Of a DNA stretch of 64,000 nt, positions 51,775 to 60,944 are shown piece by piece. A model generated the notes under the pieces. It saw only the letters and a list, made by a program, of their open reading frames with translations, was not told where the DNA came from and searched no databases. Origin of the DNA: Paenarthrobacter nitroguajacolicus. GTDB lineage: Bacteria; Actinomycetota; Actinomycetes; Actinomycetales; Micrococcaceae. The first letter of the stretch is position 1. Each line of letters opens with the position of its first letter. The position numbers and the translations under genes were made by a program. The stretch spans positions 147,085 to 211,084 of the forward strand of contig NZ_VNFK01000007.1 in assembly GCF_007786235.1 (NCBI RefSeq). Direction: 5' to 3'.

Positions 51775-52395
51775 CTAGGGAAGTACGACGGCGGCGGGCG
51801 GGCCGCGCCGGCTGTCTTGCCTGAGGTTCCGCCAAGGGCGGGGGATGAAAACGGCGGGTGCGGCGACAGCCACAGCCGAGGTGCCGGCGTCGGGCCTGAA
51901 CAACAACGTGGGCAGGGCGACCAGCGGACGCAGCCACGCGGCCAGCTGCCACAGCGCATCCTCGCCCTTGGCCAGGACGACCGCCGAACCGAGAGTGGCA
52001 ATGACGTGGCTCAGCACCATCAAGGCGCCGAAGGTGGTGCCGAGTTCATGCGTGTGTTCGGTGGCGGCATGGAGCGCCGGGCTTAGTGACTCGTTGGCCA
52101 GGTGATGGGCTGGACCTTGCGTGCTGGCAGTAACTGGCCCCAGGGCACTGAAGGCTTCATGCAGGGCGAGTTGTCCTGCGCCCAGGAGCGCGGCCATGGT
52201 CACTACGTTCAGCTTGAACCGCGTGGCCAGTGTTGTGGCCAGCGCCGTCAGGGCAATGAGTGCCAACAGGACCGGTGCCGTGGGGAGTACGCCGCCACCA
52301 GCGACGTGGGCTCCGGCGGCAAGAAGCACCACCACCAATGAGATCGCGCCGGACCGCAGCGCATGGAAGGGCGCCCTGGACTGCGATGTGCGCAC
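51775..52395 (-). CDS. Membrane protein next to ycnI, unknown
   Basis: 206-aa protein with about four to five TM segments (SGAISLVVVLLAAGAHVAGG, PVLLALIALTALATTLAT, LNVVTMAALLGAGQLALHEA, FGALMVLSHVIATLGSAVVL) and a His-rich extracytoplasmic-looking loop (HHLANESLSPALHAATEHTHELG) that could bind metal. Gene position beside ycnI suggests a copper role, but no known family is recognised. GTG at 52395 follows GGGGGGA; the longer frame to 52506 is unlikely. Confidence 0.65.
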   Translation of the reverse strand: MRTSQSRAPFHALRSGAISLVVVLLAAGAHVAGGGVLPTAPVLLALIALTALATTLATRFKLNVVTMAALLGAGQLALHEAFSALGPVTASTQGPAHHLANESLSPALHAATEHTHELGTTFGALMVLSHVIATLGSAVVLAKGEDALWQLAAWLRPLVALPTLLFRPDAGTSAVAVAAPAVFIPRPWRNLRQDSRRGPPAAVVLP

Positions 52396-52514
52396 GGGTC
52401 CCCCCCATCTCTGTGACTGCTGCCGGATTGTCAGCGTTTTGATTCTATCGGGAGTTCGGTGCCGGCCCGTCCTCGGATGGGTCCTATGTGGATACGTGCG
52501 ACGCAAGGTGAGTG

Positions 52515-53063
52515 CTAACCCCTCGAAGTCCGCACGAAGGTGGCTTTCGGTGGCTCGGGTACCTTCGCTGCAGCTCCGGAACGTCGACGGCGGAGCTCAA
52601 GTTTGAGGCTCTCCTCACCGCGCGCCATGGCCCATTGGTGATTGGCGGAGAAGGCAGGCTTGAGGAGCCAACTCAACCGTCTGAGGAGGGGCTTCGCGGC
52701 ACTGACCCGCCAGTCGTAGGTGATGACAACCTCCGGGCCGTCGGCATCGAAGGTCCAGCGGCCGGTCCCGTTGAGGTCCCCTTGGGCTGTCAGTGCGAAG
52801 CCGTTAAGCGTGACCGGTTCGGTGATGGTGAGCCGCCAGCGCAGCGTGTACGGGAGCCAGCCCTTGGTATGCAGGTCGAAGGAGGCGCCCACGCCGTCGG
52901 GGCCGCCCTGGGCTACAGGTGTCACCGAGAGGTAGACCGAGGGCCACCATTGCTTGAGGGTCGTGGCGTTGCCAAGGACGCCGACCACTTCTTCACGAGT
53001 GCCTGCCACCCGCCATACAGTGACGAACGCATAATCCGTGCTTTTGCCCGCTAGTATGGCCAC
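52515..53063 (-). CDS. SRPBCC-family protein
   Basis: 182-aa START-like protein: WRVAGTREEVVGVLGNATTLKQWWPSVYLSV opening helix region, central strands (LRWRLTITEPVTLNGFALTA; GTGRWTFDADGPEVVITYDW) and a C-terminal helix (FSANHQWAMARGEESLKLEL). Ends with a basic tail. GTG at 53063 is chosen because GGAGG lies 5 nt upstream; an in-frame GTG at 53075 lies before that ribosome site. Function unknown. Downstream of the kinase operon on the same strand but 135 bp away. Confidence 0.75.
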   Translation of the reverse strand: MAILAGKSTDYAFVTVWRVAGTREEVVGVLGNATTLKQWWPSVYLSVTPVAQGGPDGVGASFDLHTKGWLPYTLRWRLTITEPVTLNGFALTAQGDLNGTGRWTFDADGPEVVITYDWRVSAAKPLLRRLSWLLKPAFSANHQWAMARGEESLKLELRRRRSGAAAKVPEPPKATFVRTSRG

Positions 53064-53198
53064 TGTTGCCTCCACGGTCCGCAGGTTCAGGGGGTGTCTG
53101 ACGGCATCCGTGATTAATCTACTCTTGGCTGCGCGGAAGGGTTAGGTCCCGTCTCCTTCAGCGCTCGAAAGTGTTGAGGTCCCTCGGCAACCGGAGAC

Positions 53199-55181
53199 CT
53201 AGTCGCCCGAGTTCTCCCGCGATGTGATGCCGAACGGCGGCGACTGAAGCTCAGTGAAGTTTCCGACGCTGGCCCGCACCGTGCATTGTGGCGTGATCTG
53301 CAAGGCCGTCACCGTGAGCCCTGAGCTGTCCACTGCCAAAGCACCGCCGCAGCCGTCAGCGAACCGCACCCCCTTCTCGCCGCCGGTTACGGAGGCGAGC
53401 ATTTGCGAGGGTTTGCCGGACGCAGGACTGACGTACAGCGGATTGAGTTCATCGGCTCCGCCGGCCCACACCGGAACCAAGGTGATTTTCAAGGGGCTGG
53501 GCGTGACCACCCGGGCAGGCATCCGCACCTCCACACCCTTCAGGCGTTGGACGGGATACGCGGTGCCTTTGACTGCAGGGTCCTGAGTGGCGGCCGCGGT
53601 TGCCTCGGACCCGGCGCGCAGCCACGAGTCCATTGCCTTCTGGTCTGCGGGAGCCACCGGAACCTTGGCGGTCAGCTGCACTGATCCTCCAGCGGGGATC
53701 TCCACGCCGGACAGTTTCCATCCGCACGCAACATCCACACCTGTGATGGACGCCTGGTTGCGGCCCGCGGTGCCGCCATCCCACGTCACGGCCGGGCATG
53801 CTTCTCCATCAGCCAACCCCGGGATGACCTCAAGGAACTCACCGGACAACGGCGCTTTCTGTGCCGCGTAGGACACTGTCAAACGGACCTGGCCGGACGA
53901 CGGCTCGTACGTGGCACTCCGGGAAATGGTGAGTCCAGTGGGTAGGGCTGGGTCTTGCAACTGCGCTGACAACTGCTGTCCGGGAGGCGTGGGCGCGGCC
54001 TGCTGGGTGGTGGGGGACAAAAGAACAAAGCCCACAACCATCGCCACGATCAGTAGGACCGCACCACCGGCAAGGAGCAGCGCTTTGCGGGTCCGCCAAA
54101 ACGGAGTCGCATCCTTCTCCTTTTTCGACTCCTCCGCCGGGGGCCGCATTTCGCGGCGGGGCATGGGGCGGGCGATGGTTGCGCTGCCGGCCTGCCCGAG
54201 GTCCGGAACCACGGCATCGACGCCGGCAGCCGGGGCCGCCGCGAAGGCTGCGAGTTCGTCATCGGTAAAGGCGCCACGCACCACCGTGGCGGGACGCTCG
54301 ACGTCGTCGAAGTCTTCGGGCGCCTCCCCCCGGGCGATCGGGCTGCTGCCGGCAAGACCGGGTGCCAGCCGCCGGAGCGTCGAAGCAGCCTCACGCGCAG
54401 TTGGGCGGGAAGCAGGGTCCTTGGACAACAGCTGATCGAGGATGCCCCAGAGTGCGTCGTCCACGGGAATGCGCGGTGGACGTGCGGAAACATGGCGGTA
54501 TGCAACGCTGAAGTCCGTGCCGGGACCTGCGAACGGAGTCCTTCCCGCAAGGAGTTCGTACAGCAGGACGCCCGTGGAGTAGACATCGCCGGGAGGTCCG
54601 GACCGGCCTTGGCTGATGAGCTCGGGAGGCATGTATTGCGGAGTGCCGATGAGTCCGGTGGTCTGGCGGATTTTCTCGCCTACGACATCGGAAATGCCGA
54701 AGTCGGAAACCCTGATGTCCCCGGTTTCACGCTCGGACCACGGACGGGTGAGGAGCACATTGTCCGGCTTGATATCCCGATGCGTTACGCCTCGCGAATG
54801 TGCGAATGCGAGGGCGTCGAAGATTTCAGCGGCAATGTTTACGGCATCTTCGGGTGCCAGCGGTCCGGCTTCCTTGACCATGTCGCGTAACGAACCGCCG
54901 GCGATGTAGTCCATGACGATGGCCAGCCGTTCACCCTCAACCACCATGTCCCGCACGGTGACGATGTGGGAGTCCTGAAGTCCCAACAGCACGGATCGCT
55001 CGCGGACGAACCTCTCCACCAGGGACGGATCATCGGCATGCTCCGGACGCAACACTTTGGCCGCCAATGTCCGGCCGTCCGTCGAAGTGACGGTCCAGAC
55101 CTCGCCAACAGCACCGGAACCCACCCGTTCGCCGAAGCGGTAAGACGCTCCGAGCGCCTGCCCCGTCTGTGCCAATTGCAT
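53199..55181 (-). CDS. Transmembrane Ser/Thr protein kinase with large outside domain (EssB-like layout)
   Basis: 660-aa protein. Cytoplasmic kinase domain, about 14-275: GERVGSGAVGEV (P-loop, 17-28), AAKVL (Lys42), HRDIKPDNVLL (134-144), DFGISD (160-165), GTPQYMPPEL, all catalytic residues intact. Then an Ala/Pro-rich linker, a TM helix (367-388) and about 270 residues outside with beta-rich segments and Cys residues (ACPAVTW, DVACGWKL, ADGCGG, TPQCTV). ATG at 55181 chosen with GGAG upstream; the frame opens with TTG at 55196. Last gene of the secretion-like operon. Layout kinase-TM-outside equals EssB of T7SSb, where the kinase is dead. Confidence 0.88.
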   Translation of the reverse strand: MQLAQTGQALGASYRFGERVGSGAVGEVWTVTSTDGRTLAAKVLRPEHADDPSLVERFVRERSVLLGLQDSHIVTVRDMVVEGERLAIVMDYIAGGSLRDMVKEAGPLAPEDAVNIAAEIFDALAFAHSRGVTHRDIKPDNVLLTRPWSERETGDIRVSDFGISDVVGEKIRQTTGLIGTPQYMPPELISQGRSGPPGDVYSTGVLLYELLAGRTPFAGPGTDFSVAYRHVSARPPRIPVDDALWGILDQLLSKDPASRPTAREAASTLRRLAPGLAGSSPIARGEAPEDFDDVERPATVVRGAFTDDELAAFAAAPAAGVDAVVPDLGQAGSATIARPMPRREMRPPAEESKKEKDATPFWRTRKALLLAGGAVLLIVAMVVGFVLLSPTTQQAAPTPPGQQLSAQLQDPALPTGLTISRSATYEPSSGQVRLTVSYAAQKAPLSGEFLEVIPGLADGEACPAVTWDGGTAGRNQASITGVDVACGWKLSGVEIPAGGSVQLTAKVPVAPADQKAMDSWLRAGSEATAAATQDPAVKGTAYPVQRLKGVEVRMPARVVTPSPLKITLVPVWAGGADELNPLYVSPASGKPSQMLASVTGGEKGVRFADGCGGALAVDSSGLTVTALQITPQCTVRASVGNFTELQSPPFGITSRENSGD

Positions 55182-55253
55182 GTCCGTACTCTCCAAAGCT
55201 ATCGATCTGATTCCCCAAAGCCATCCAGCGCAAGGCGCCTGCTTCCCGTCGGC

Positions 55254-58200
55254 TCAGCTCCCGGGACTTACCGACTGGATGAGCGACACTTGCCCGCCCA
55301 CCCCTATGTACCCGCGCCCGGCAGTCAGCGCCACGGGAGCCTTCCGCGGAAGGGTGGCACCCAGCAGTTCGCCGTCGTAATTCACGTCCGGCTGGAGCAG
55401 CACGCCCAGGCGCGATTTGCGGACAGTCTTGGTCCAGTGGCTGTACAGTCCTCGCAGATCAGTGGCCCGCCCGGCCGCGATGATACACAACCCCGGCGGC
55501 CCGGAGGCCACGATCCCGGCGATGGACTGATCGGTGTCCTCGAAGCGTTCGGCATCATCTATCAGCAGGAACACCGGGCCGCGCTCGATCCGCAGGGAAG
55601 CGAGCAGCGCCGGCACCTCGTCCGCGCCAACGGCTACCCGATCCAGGGTGGCCGTGGCCAAAGGCGAGCGGCGGTCGCAGATCCCCCAGACCTGGGCCGG
55701 ACCCCGGGAGGTGGCTACGCCAGTAACGGCCTCGGCCAGGGCCAGCAGCAAGGTGGACTTGCCCGAACGGGCCGGTCCGGCGATCAAGGCGTGCTCGCCC
55801 TCATAGATTTCCAGGAAGGCGGGGGCGAGGTCAGTCTCGCGGATTCCCACGGGGATGTGCCAGGGCTCGGTTTCCAGTTGCGGCTTCACTCCCAAATCCG
55901 CCATGCTGACGTCAGTGGGTAGGCTCCGGATCGCCGTGGTCTTCGCCGGTGCATCTGCCCAGCTGTGCCGGACGCGATCCACAGCGGCCTCCAACCCGAT
56001 TCCGGGAGTGGCAACGTGCATTTGCAGGGAGGTGCGAGGGTCCACGCAGCGCCCAGGGAGTGCCGCGGGGACATTCTTGGCCCGCACGCCCAGCGAGGAG
56101 TAGTCGTAGTTATCGGCGAGCCGGAAGAGCCACTTCTGAAGCGTTACTTCATTCATGACGGAGGGAACCGCTTTGGCACGGGTGGTGGTCACGGCGAAGG
56201 ACAGGCCAAGCGCCGGGCCGTCGGCGTATGCGCGGTACAGCAGGCCCAGAAGTTGCTGCCCTTCAAAGTCCTGGAATTCGTCACGGAGGGATGCCAGGCC
56301 GTCAAGCAGCACCACCATGCGGCGATGCGTACCCGGTGCCGCGCGGCGGCTCTCCAGCTCAGTGCTCAGATGGCGCAGGAATCGGGCTTGCTGCTCTTTG
56401 GCACCGGCACCCGTTCCTACGTATGCCACGGTGTGCGGCAGGCGTTTCAGCATCTCAAGGTCCCCGGAGCCCATGTCCAGAATCATCAGATCCAGTTCAG
56501 TTGGATCTGCCTCCCTGGCAAGCGTCAACGCGATGGACGCCAGAGTGGTGCTCGTGCCGGAGCCTGCCACACCCATCAGCATCAGGTTGCCCACGGACAT
56601 GTCCCATCCGGCTGCGGACTGGCGCTGCAGTTCTGGCTCGTCCAGCAGGGTCACCATCACGGCGGACCCATGGACGCGGCCCACTGTCGGTCGCCCTGGG
56701 GTAGGGGCGTGTGACGGAGAGGCCTCCGCCGCGAACCCGTCCAGCTCCACACGCTCACCCAACGCCTTCGGCCAGACCTGCCGCGGAGGAGCGTAGCCGG
56801 CCTCGGTATTGGCCTCCACAACGGCGTCGATGAGGAGATCCAGATCATTCTCGTCCACTGCTGCGGACCGCGGAACTGCCGGTGCCGGGGCGGGGACCCC
56901 GAACTGCCGGATGTCGCGGACATCGACGGCGGGACCGCCGTCGAGCTGTGCCTGACCGGTGACCAGCGCGGTCTGAACCGGCGTGATGTCGTCCTGGCCA
57001 AGTTTTACAAAGGCGCGGCCCATCTGCGCCCTGCCGATGGCAGAAGCGGCGGGTACGCCGATGACGTTGTTGGAGTCGTCACGGCTCTGGACACGTAGCG
57101 CCACCCGCAGGTTGGTGTTTGCGAGGATGTCGTCGCTGACCACACCAGCCGGCCGCTGCGTCGCCAGGATCATATGGACTCCCAAGGTACGGCCCACAGC
57201 GCCGATGCTGACGAGGGCGGTGAGCACGTCCGGGAAATCCTTGGCCAGCATGGCGAATTCATCCACCACCAGCAGCAGGCGTGGCATTGGTTCGGCCGGG
57301 TTCGTGGCCAGGTAGGCATTGAGGTTGTCGATGCCTTCGCCTGCCTCGGCGAAAACCCGCTGGCGGCGTTCCATCTCCGCTTCCAAAGCGATCAGGGCGC
57401 GGTCTGCCAGCTGTTCGTCCAGGTTGGAGATGGTTCCGATGGTGTGCGGCAGGCGTTCGCAGGCCTTGAAGGCGGCGCCACCCTTGAAGTCAACCAGGAT
57501 GAAGTTGAGACGGGTCGGATCGTTGCGGGCAGCGAGGCCGGCCACGAGCGAGCGCAGGAACTCGGACTTTCCGGATCCGGTGGTGCCGCCCACAAGGCCG
57601 TGCGGGCCGTCCTTGACGAGGTCCAGGGTCAGTGGCCCGTTTTCGCCAGTACCTATTGGCGTGGAGACACCGGTGGGGGCCTGCCACAGCCGGCGGATCG
57701 TCGCCGCGTCGGGGCGCTCGAAGCCCAGCAGACCGGGCAGCCGGACCAGTGAGGGCAGGGACGCCCCGGGGACGCTGAGCTCCGGGTCGTCGAAATGCGC
57801 CAGGCGCGTGGCACAGCGCAGAGCCTCTTCTTGGTCGAGGCCTGCCAGGATGACGTCCTCCACGCGCGTCAGGTCTTCCGGCTGGTCCACGGTGGCCGCA
57901 GCATCCGTCCCCACCCTGATGATGGTGGTGCAGGACGCAGGCAATTGCTCTTCGGACGTGGCGATGACGATGCCCGCCACCCGGGGTGGGCGCTGCTGCG
58001 GGTTGATGTGGCCTCCCGGGACGGAACGGCCCATGCCGAGCAGTGCTCGGGCCGGGGCGTCCCTGCCTTCAGTGAGGACATCGGAATCGAGGACCACCAT
58101 AAGAGCCGGCGTGGGCAGTTCTTCCACGGAGTCCTTAAGGGCGCGCAGCATTGCCAGGCTCGTCTCGCGGTGCGCGCACATCCATCGCTCGCCCGTGCTG

Positions 58201-59543
58201 CTGCCCGTTTGGCGGGTATGGGGAAGCCACGAGGCCCATTCCCACTCATCGGCCCGGCCGGCGTCACAGAAAACACCGATTGTCAGATCCGCCGGACCAA
58301 CGTGCACCGCGGCCTGGGCTACAAGGGAGCGGGCCAAGGCCAAAGCGCCGTCCCGCGAGCCAACGATGCCCACCACGCCGGCGTCTGTGAGGTCCACGAG
58401 CACGGGTGCGGCCAAGAGACGGGCTGCGGTGAGGGATTCCTTGACTTTTTCGTCCGGACGCGAGCCTGCAGCCCGGTCCACTTCAGGCTTCCACGGCACA
58501 TCACCGGTGCCGGCATGCAGGGCCAGGAAGTCGTCCGAGTCCGCACGGCGTTGCCACAGCGAGGTAGCCGGGAGCGCAGGACGACGTACAACCGTGGCGG
58601 GATCGGGGACCATCCGGTGTCTCCGGGCGGTTTCCACCTCGGCGGCCTTGCGGATCTGCTGCTCGAACTCCTTGAGCGCCCCGTCGAAGCGCTCTGCCTC
58701 TTCCTTGAGGCCGCGGGCGTGGCGGCGTTTCTGCTCGAACCACATGCCCACCGCCATCACGGGACTCAGCATGGCGAACATGGCGAAGCGCATGTCCCTC
58801 AGGATCATCACCATCGCAACCGCCATGACCAGTGGCGCCAGAACCGTGATGTAACTGAACTTGTTGGCCGGCGGCACGTCCTTGCGGCTCGGAGGAACCA
58901 ACGGATCGCCGGCCGGGGCGCGGCCGGGACGCGGTGGTCTGTTGAAGGGAGCGGTTGAAGCCGGAGTCAGGTTGTGCAGGCTCCCCGGGGCGGGGGCGGG
59001 TGTTTCCTCCAGGTTTGGTCGGAGGAGAAGGACCGTGCCGCCTGCCGTGATGGTGGCTGTCTGAGTGACCAGGACTCCGTCCTCGCCCACGGGCTCGCCG
59101 TTGACCAAGGTGCCGTTGGTGGAGCCTCCATCCACCACCCGAAGTCCGTCCTCTTCGCGGCGAAGACGGAAGTGATCCCACGACGCGCTCTCAGTAGGCA
59201 GACTGAGATCGGCATGGGGAGACCTGCCGATGAGCATGTCGCGCCCCTGCGGAACCTCCACCACACCACCGGTGCGCTGACCACCGGCCAGCGTCAGGCT
59301 CCACCCACGTACGCGGTCCGGAACAGGCCAGGGCGCTCGCGAGATGCGGCTGCCTTCCAGCAGAATCAGTTCGGAGAGTGGCGTGGCACCCCGGACCTCT
59401 GTCTCATTGACGAACACCGGCTCGTCAGGCGAAACCCTGGGGCCCCCGGAGGCTTCCACTAAGTCGGACAGTGTGATGGCGGGCGCAGCGTGGGCAACCT
59501 CGCACTCAAAACGACGATCGTCCAAGTCGATCAGCACACGCAC
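55254..59543 (-). CDS. FHA-containing FtsK/SpoIIIE ATPase, EssC/EccC type
   Basis: 1429-aa type VII secretion-type motor. N-terminal ubiquitin/FHA-like part (1-75) and a clear FHA domain (80-175: MLIGRSPHADLSLP, SASWDHFRL, DGGSTNGTLVNGE), two TM helices (229-248, 252-269), then three ATPase modules. First: GGTTGSGKSEFLRS (about 652) with LLLVVDEFAML. Second: GVAGSGTSTTLAS (about 989), where Thr replaces the Walker Lys, and VVLLDGLASL. Third: AGPARSGKSTLLLA (about 1253) with FLLIDDAERF. Size matches firmicute EssC (about 1480 aa) more than split EccCa/CCb. GTG start follows GAGGAGGAG. Expected to drive export of WXG100-like or other substrates. Confidence 0.9.
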   Translation of the reverse strand: MRVLIDLDDRRFECEVAHAAPAITLSDLVEASGGPRVSPDEPVFVNETEVRGATPLSELILLEGSRISRAPWPVPDRVRGWSLTLAGGQRTGGVVEVPQGRDMLIGRSPHADLSLPTESASWDHFRLRREEDGLRVVDGGSTNGTLVNGEPVGEDGVLVTQTATITAGGTVLLLRPNLEETPAPAPGSLHNLTPASTAPFNRPPRPGRAPAGDPLVPPSRKDVPPANKFSYITVLAPLVMAVAMVMILRDMRFAMFAMLSPVMAVGMWFEQKRRHARGLKEEAERFDGALKEFEQQIRKAAEVETARRHRMVPDPATVVRRPALPATSLWQRRADSDDFLALHAGTGDVPWKPEVDRAAGSRPDEKVKESLTAARLLAAPVLVDLTDAGVVGIVGSRDGALALARSLVAQAAVHVGPADLTIGVFCDAGRADEWEWASWLPHTRQTGSSTGERWMCAHRETSLAMLRALKDSVEELPTPALMVVLDSDVLTEGRDAPARALLGMGRSVPGGHINPQQRPPRVAGIVIATSEEQLPASCTTIIRVGTDAAATVDQPEDLTRVEDVILAGLDQEEALRCATRLAHFDDPELSVPGASLPSLVRLPGLLGFERPDAATIRRLWQAPTGVSTPIGTGENGPLTLDLVKDGPHGLVGGTTGSGKSEFLRSLVAGLAARNDPTRLNFILVDFKGGAAFKACERLPHTIGTISNLDEQLADRALIALEAEMERRQRVFAEAGEGIDNLNAYLATNPAEPMPRLLLVVDEFAMLAKDFPDVLTALVSIGAVGRTLGVHMILATQRPAGVVSDDILANTNLRVALRVQSRDDSNNVIGVPAASAIGRAQMGRAFVKLGQDDITPVQTALVTGQAQLDGGPAVDVRDIRQFGVPAPAPAVPRSAAVDENDLDLLIDAVVEANTEAGYAPPRQVWPKALGERVELDGFAAEASPSHAPTPGRPTVGRVHGSAVMVTLLDEPELQRQSAAGWDMSVGNLMLMGVAGSGTSTTLASIALTLAREADPTELDLMILDMGSGDLEMLKRLPHTVAYVGTGAGAKEQQARFLRHLSTELESRRAAPGTHRRMVVLLDGLASLRDEFQDFEGQQLLGLLYRAYADGPALGLSFAVTTTRAKAVPSVMNEVTLQKWLFRLADNYDYSSLGVRAKNVPAALPGRCVDPRTSLQMHVATPGIGLEAAVDRVRHSWADAPAKTTAIRSLPTDVSMADLGVKPQLETEPWHIPVGIRETDLAPAFLEIYEGEHALIAGPARSGKSTLLLALAEAVTGVATSRGPAQVWGICDRRSPLATATLDRVAVGADEVPALLASLRIERGPVFLLIDDAERFEDTDQSIAGIVASGPPGLCIIAAGRATDLRGLYSHWTKTVRKSRLGVLLQPDVNYDGELLGATLPRKAPVALTAGRGYIGVGGQVSLIQSVSPGS

Positions 59544-59600
59544 CGGGGCGCTCCTCCTCTAGTGGATCTGTTCCTGCAGACGCGGGGACAGGAAGGTTGG

Positions 59601-60944
59601 TTAGGGGCTGACTGGCGCCGGGACCCAGACAAGCCGCGGGGCGTTCTCATCCGCTGGACGGAGCCCGAGGTCCTGAGGGGATGCGTACACCGGGGTTGCT
59701 TCAGCGGTGAGCGCCTGCGATTGCGAGAAGTCCAGCGTGGGCCCGGCGAGGCCTTCTCCGGGACCGAAGGACATGGTGCGAAGAGACGCTGCCACCTTCG
59801 ACGGATCGGTGCTCCCGGCCAGGGCGCCTGCGCGGACCAGGGCCACCACAGCGTCATGGCTGCGTGCGTCCGCAGCCCAGGCGTCCGCCGAGAACGGTGT
59901 ATCGTCCGTCAGGTTCTTGATCTCCGGATTCCCGGTAGCCAGTCTGATGCCGGCGAGGAATGCGGACATTCCCCGCCCTTGGGCGTCCTGCTGGAGCGCG
60001 ACAGCGTCGCCGGTTGCCGGCGCAATGCTGACCAGCTGTCCCGAAGCAGTGCCGTCCAGCTCCGAAAGCGAGGATGCGAACGCGGGGGTGGTGGCGCCGT
60101 CGGGAAGTACCAGCGGTACTGACACGTCGCGTGACTGGAGGGCCTGTACAAGCCGTGCCAAGCGCTGCGGGGTGGCCGCCGACACCACAACAGCGTCTGC
60201 GGGGTTGGCAATCCGTGTGCCCTCAGCATCAGCCGGCGCATCCTTGGACGGCGGACGAAGCTGGTCGCCTGTACGGATGGCAGCTTCCTGGGCCAAACCG
60301 GACACGTCGGCGAAGCCATCCAGTGCCAGCGTGTCCGCGGGTGCGACGGACGCCGGGACCTGGCCGCCGTCGCTGACCAGCAGCACCCGGCTCTTGCCGG
60401 CAAGGGCGGTCCCCAAGCCAGCCTGGACAGAGGCTGCTGTTGGTCCAGTAGTCCACGTGGTTTGGGTCGGTTCTGACGCCTCGCTGTAGGGCAAGATGAC
60501 CGGGAGGTTGAGTTCCTCAGCCGCCTTCGCGGCTGCACGGGCTTGCGGCCCTGTGCTGGCTACGACAACACCGGACACACCCTGCTCGGCGAGTGCAGCG
60601 ACGGCGGCGCGGGCGCCGTCTTCCGTCCCCCGGTCGTTGTGGGTGGGGAGGGCGACTGTTGCCCCGCCTTGGGCGAAACGCTGTGCCGCCACCACGGCAC
60701 CCTGTGCTGCCCGGTTGTATTCGGTACCGGGTTCGCCGGACTGGCCGAACGTCATGACGATGCCGATCGAAAAGTCCGCCGGCAGGCCGTCAGCCTTCAG
60801 GGCAACTGGTACTGTCGCGGCCACAGGATCGGGCCGGGGAGCTTCCGCGGGGCGGTTCAGCGTGATGGTCAAGACCACGGCAGCAGCAATTACGACGGCG
60901 GCTCCCGCAGCGATCAGGGCGAAGAGACGGTTCCGGGGGCTCAC
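59601..60944 (-). CDS. Membrane-anchored periplasmic-binding-fold protein (LivJ-like)
   Basis: 447-aa protein with an N-terminal TM anchor (residues 8-30, LFALIAAGAAVVIAAAVVLTI) and a type I periplasmic-binding fold outside: FSIGIVMTFGQSGEPGTEYNRAAQGAVVAAQ, then GVSGVVVASTGPQARAAAKAAEEL, VILPYSEASEP and SRVLLVSDGGQVPAS. It resembles branched-chain amino acid receptors but lacks a lipobox and any ABC permease/ATPase neighbours. GTG start overlaps the coiled-coil gene stop (GTGA), so it belongs to the secretion-like operon, perhaps as a ligand sensor or structural part outside the membrane. Confidence 0.8.
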   Translation of the reverse strand: MSPRNRLFALIAAGAAVVIAAAVVLTITLNRPAEAPRPDPVAATVPVALKADGLPADFSIGIVMTFGQSGEPGTEYNRAAQGAVVAAQRFAQGGATVALPTHNDRGTEDGARAAVAALAEQGVSGVVVASTGPQARAAAKAAEELNLPVILPYSEASEPTQTTWTTGPTAASVQAGLGTALAGKSRVLLVSDGGQVPASVAPADTLALDGFADVSGLAQEAAIRTGDQLRPPSKDAPADAEGTRIANPADAVVVSAATPQRLARLVQALQSRDVSVPLVLPDGATTPAFASSLSELDGTASGQLVSIAPATGDAVALQQDAQGRGMSAFLAGIRLATGNPEIKNLTDDTPFSADAWAADARSHDAVVALVRAGALAGSTDPSKVAASLRTMSFGPGEGLAGPTLDFSQSQALTAEATPVYASPQDLGLRPADENAPRLVWVPAPVSP

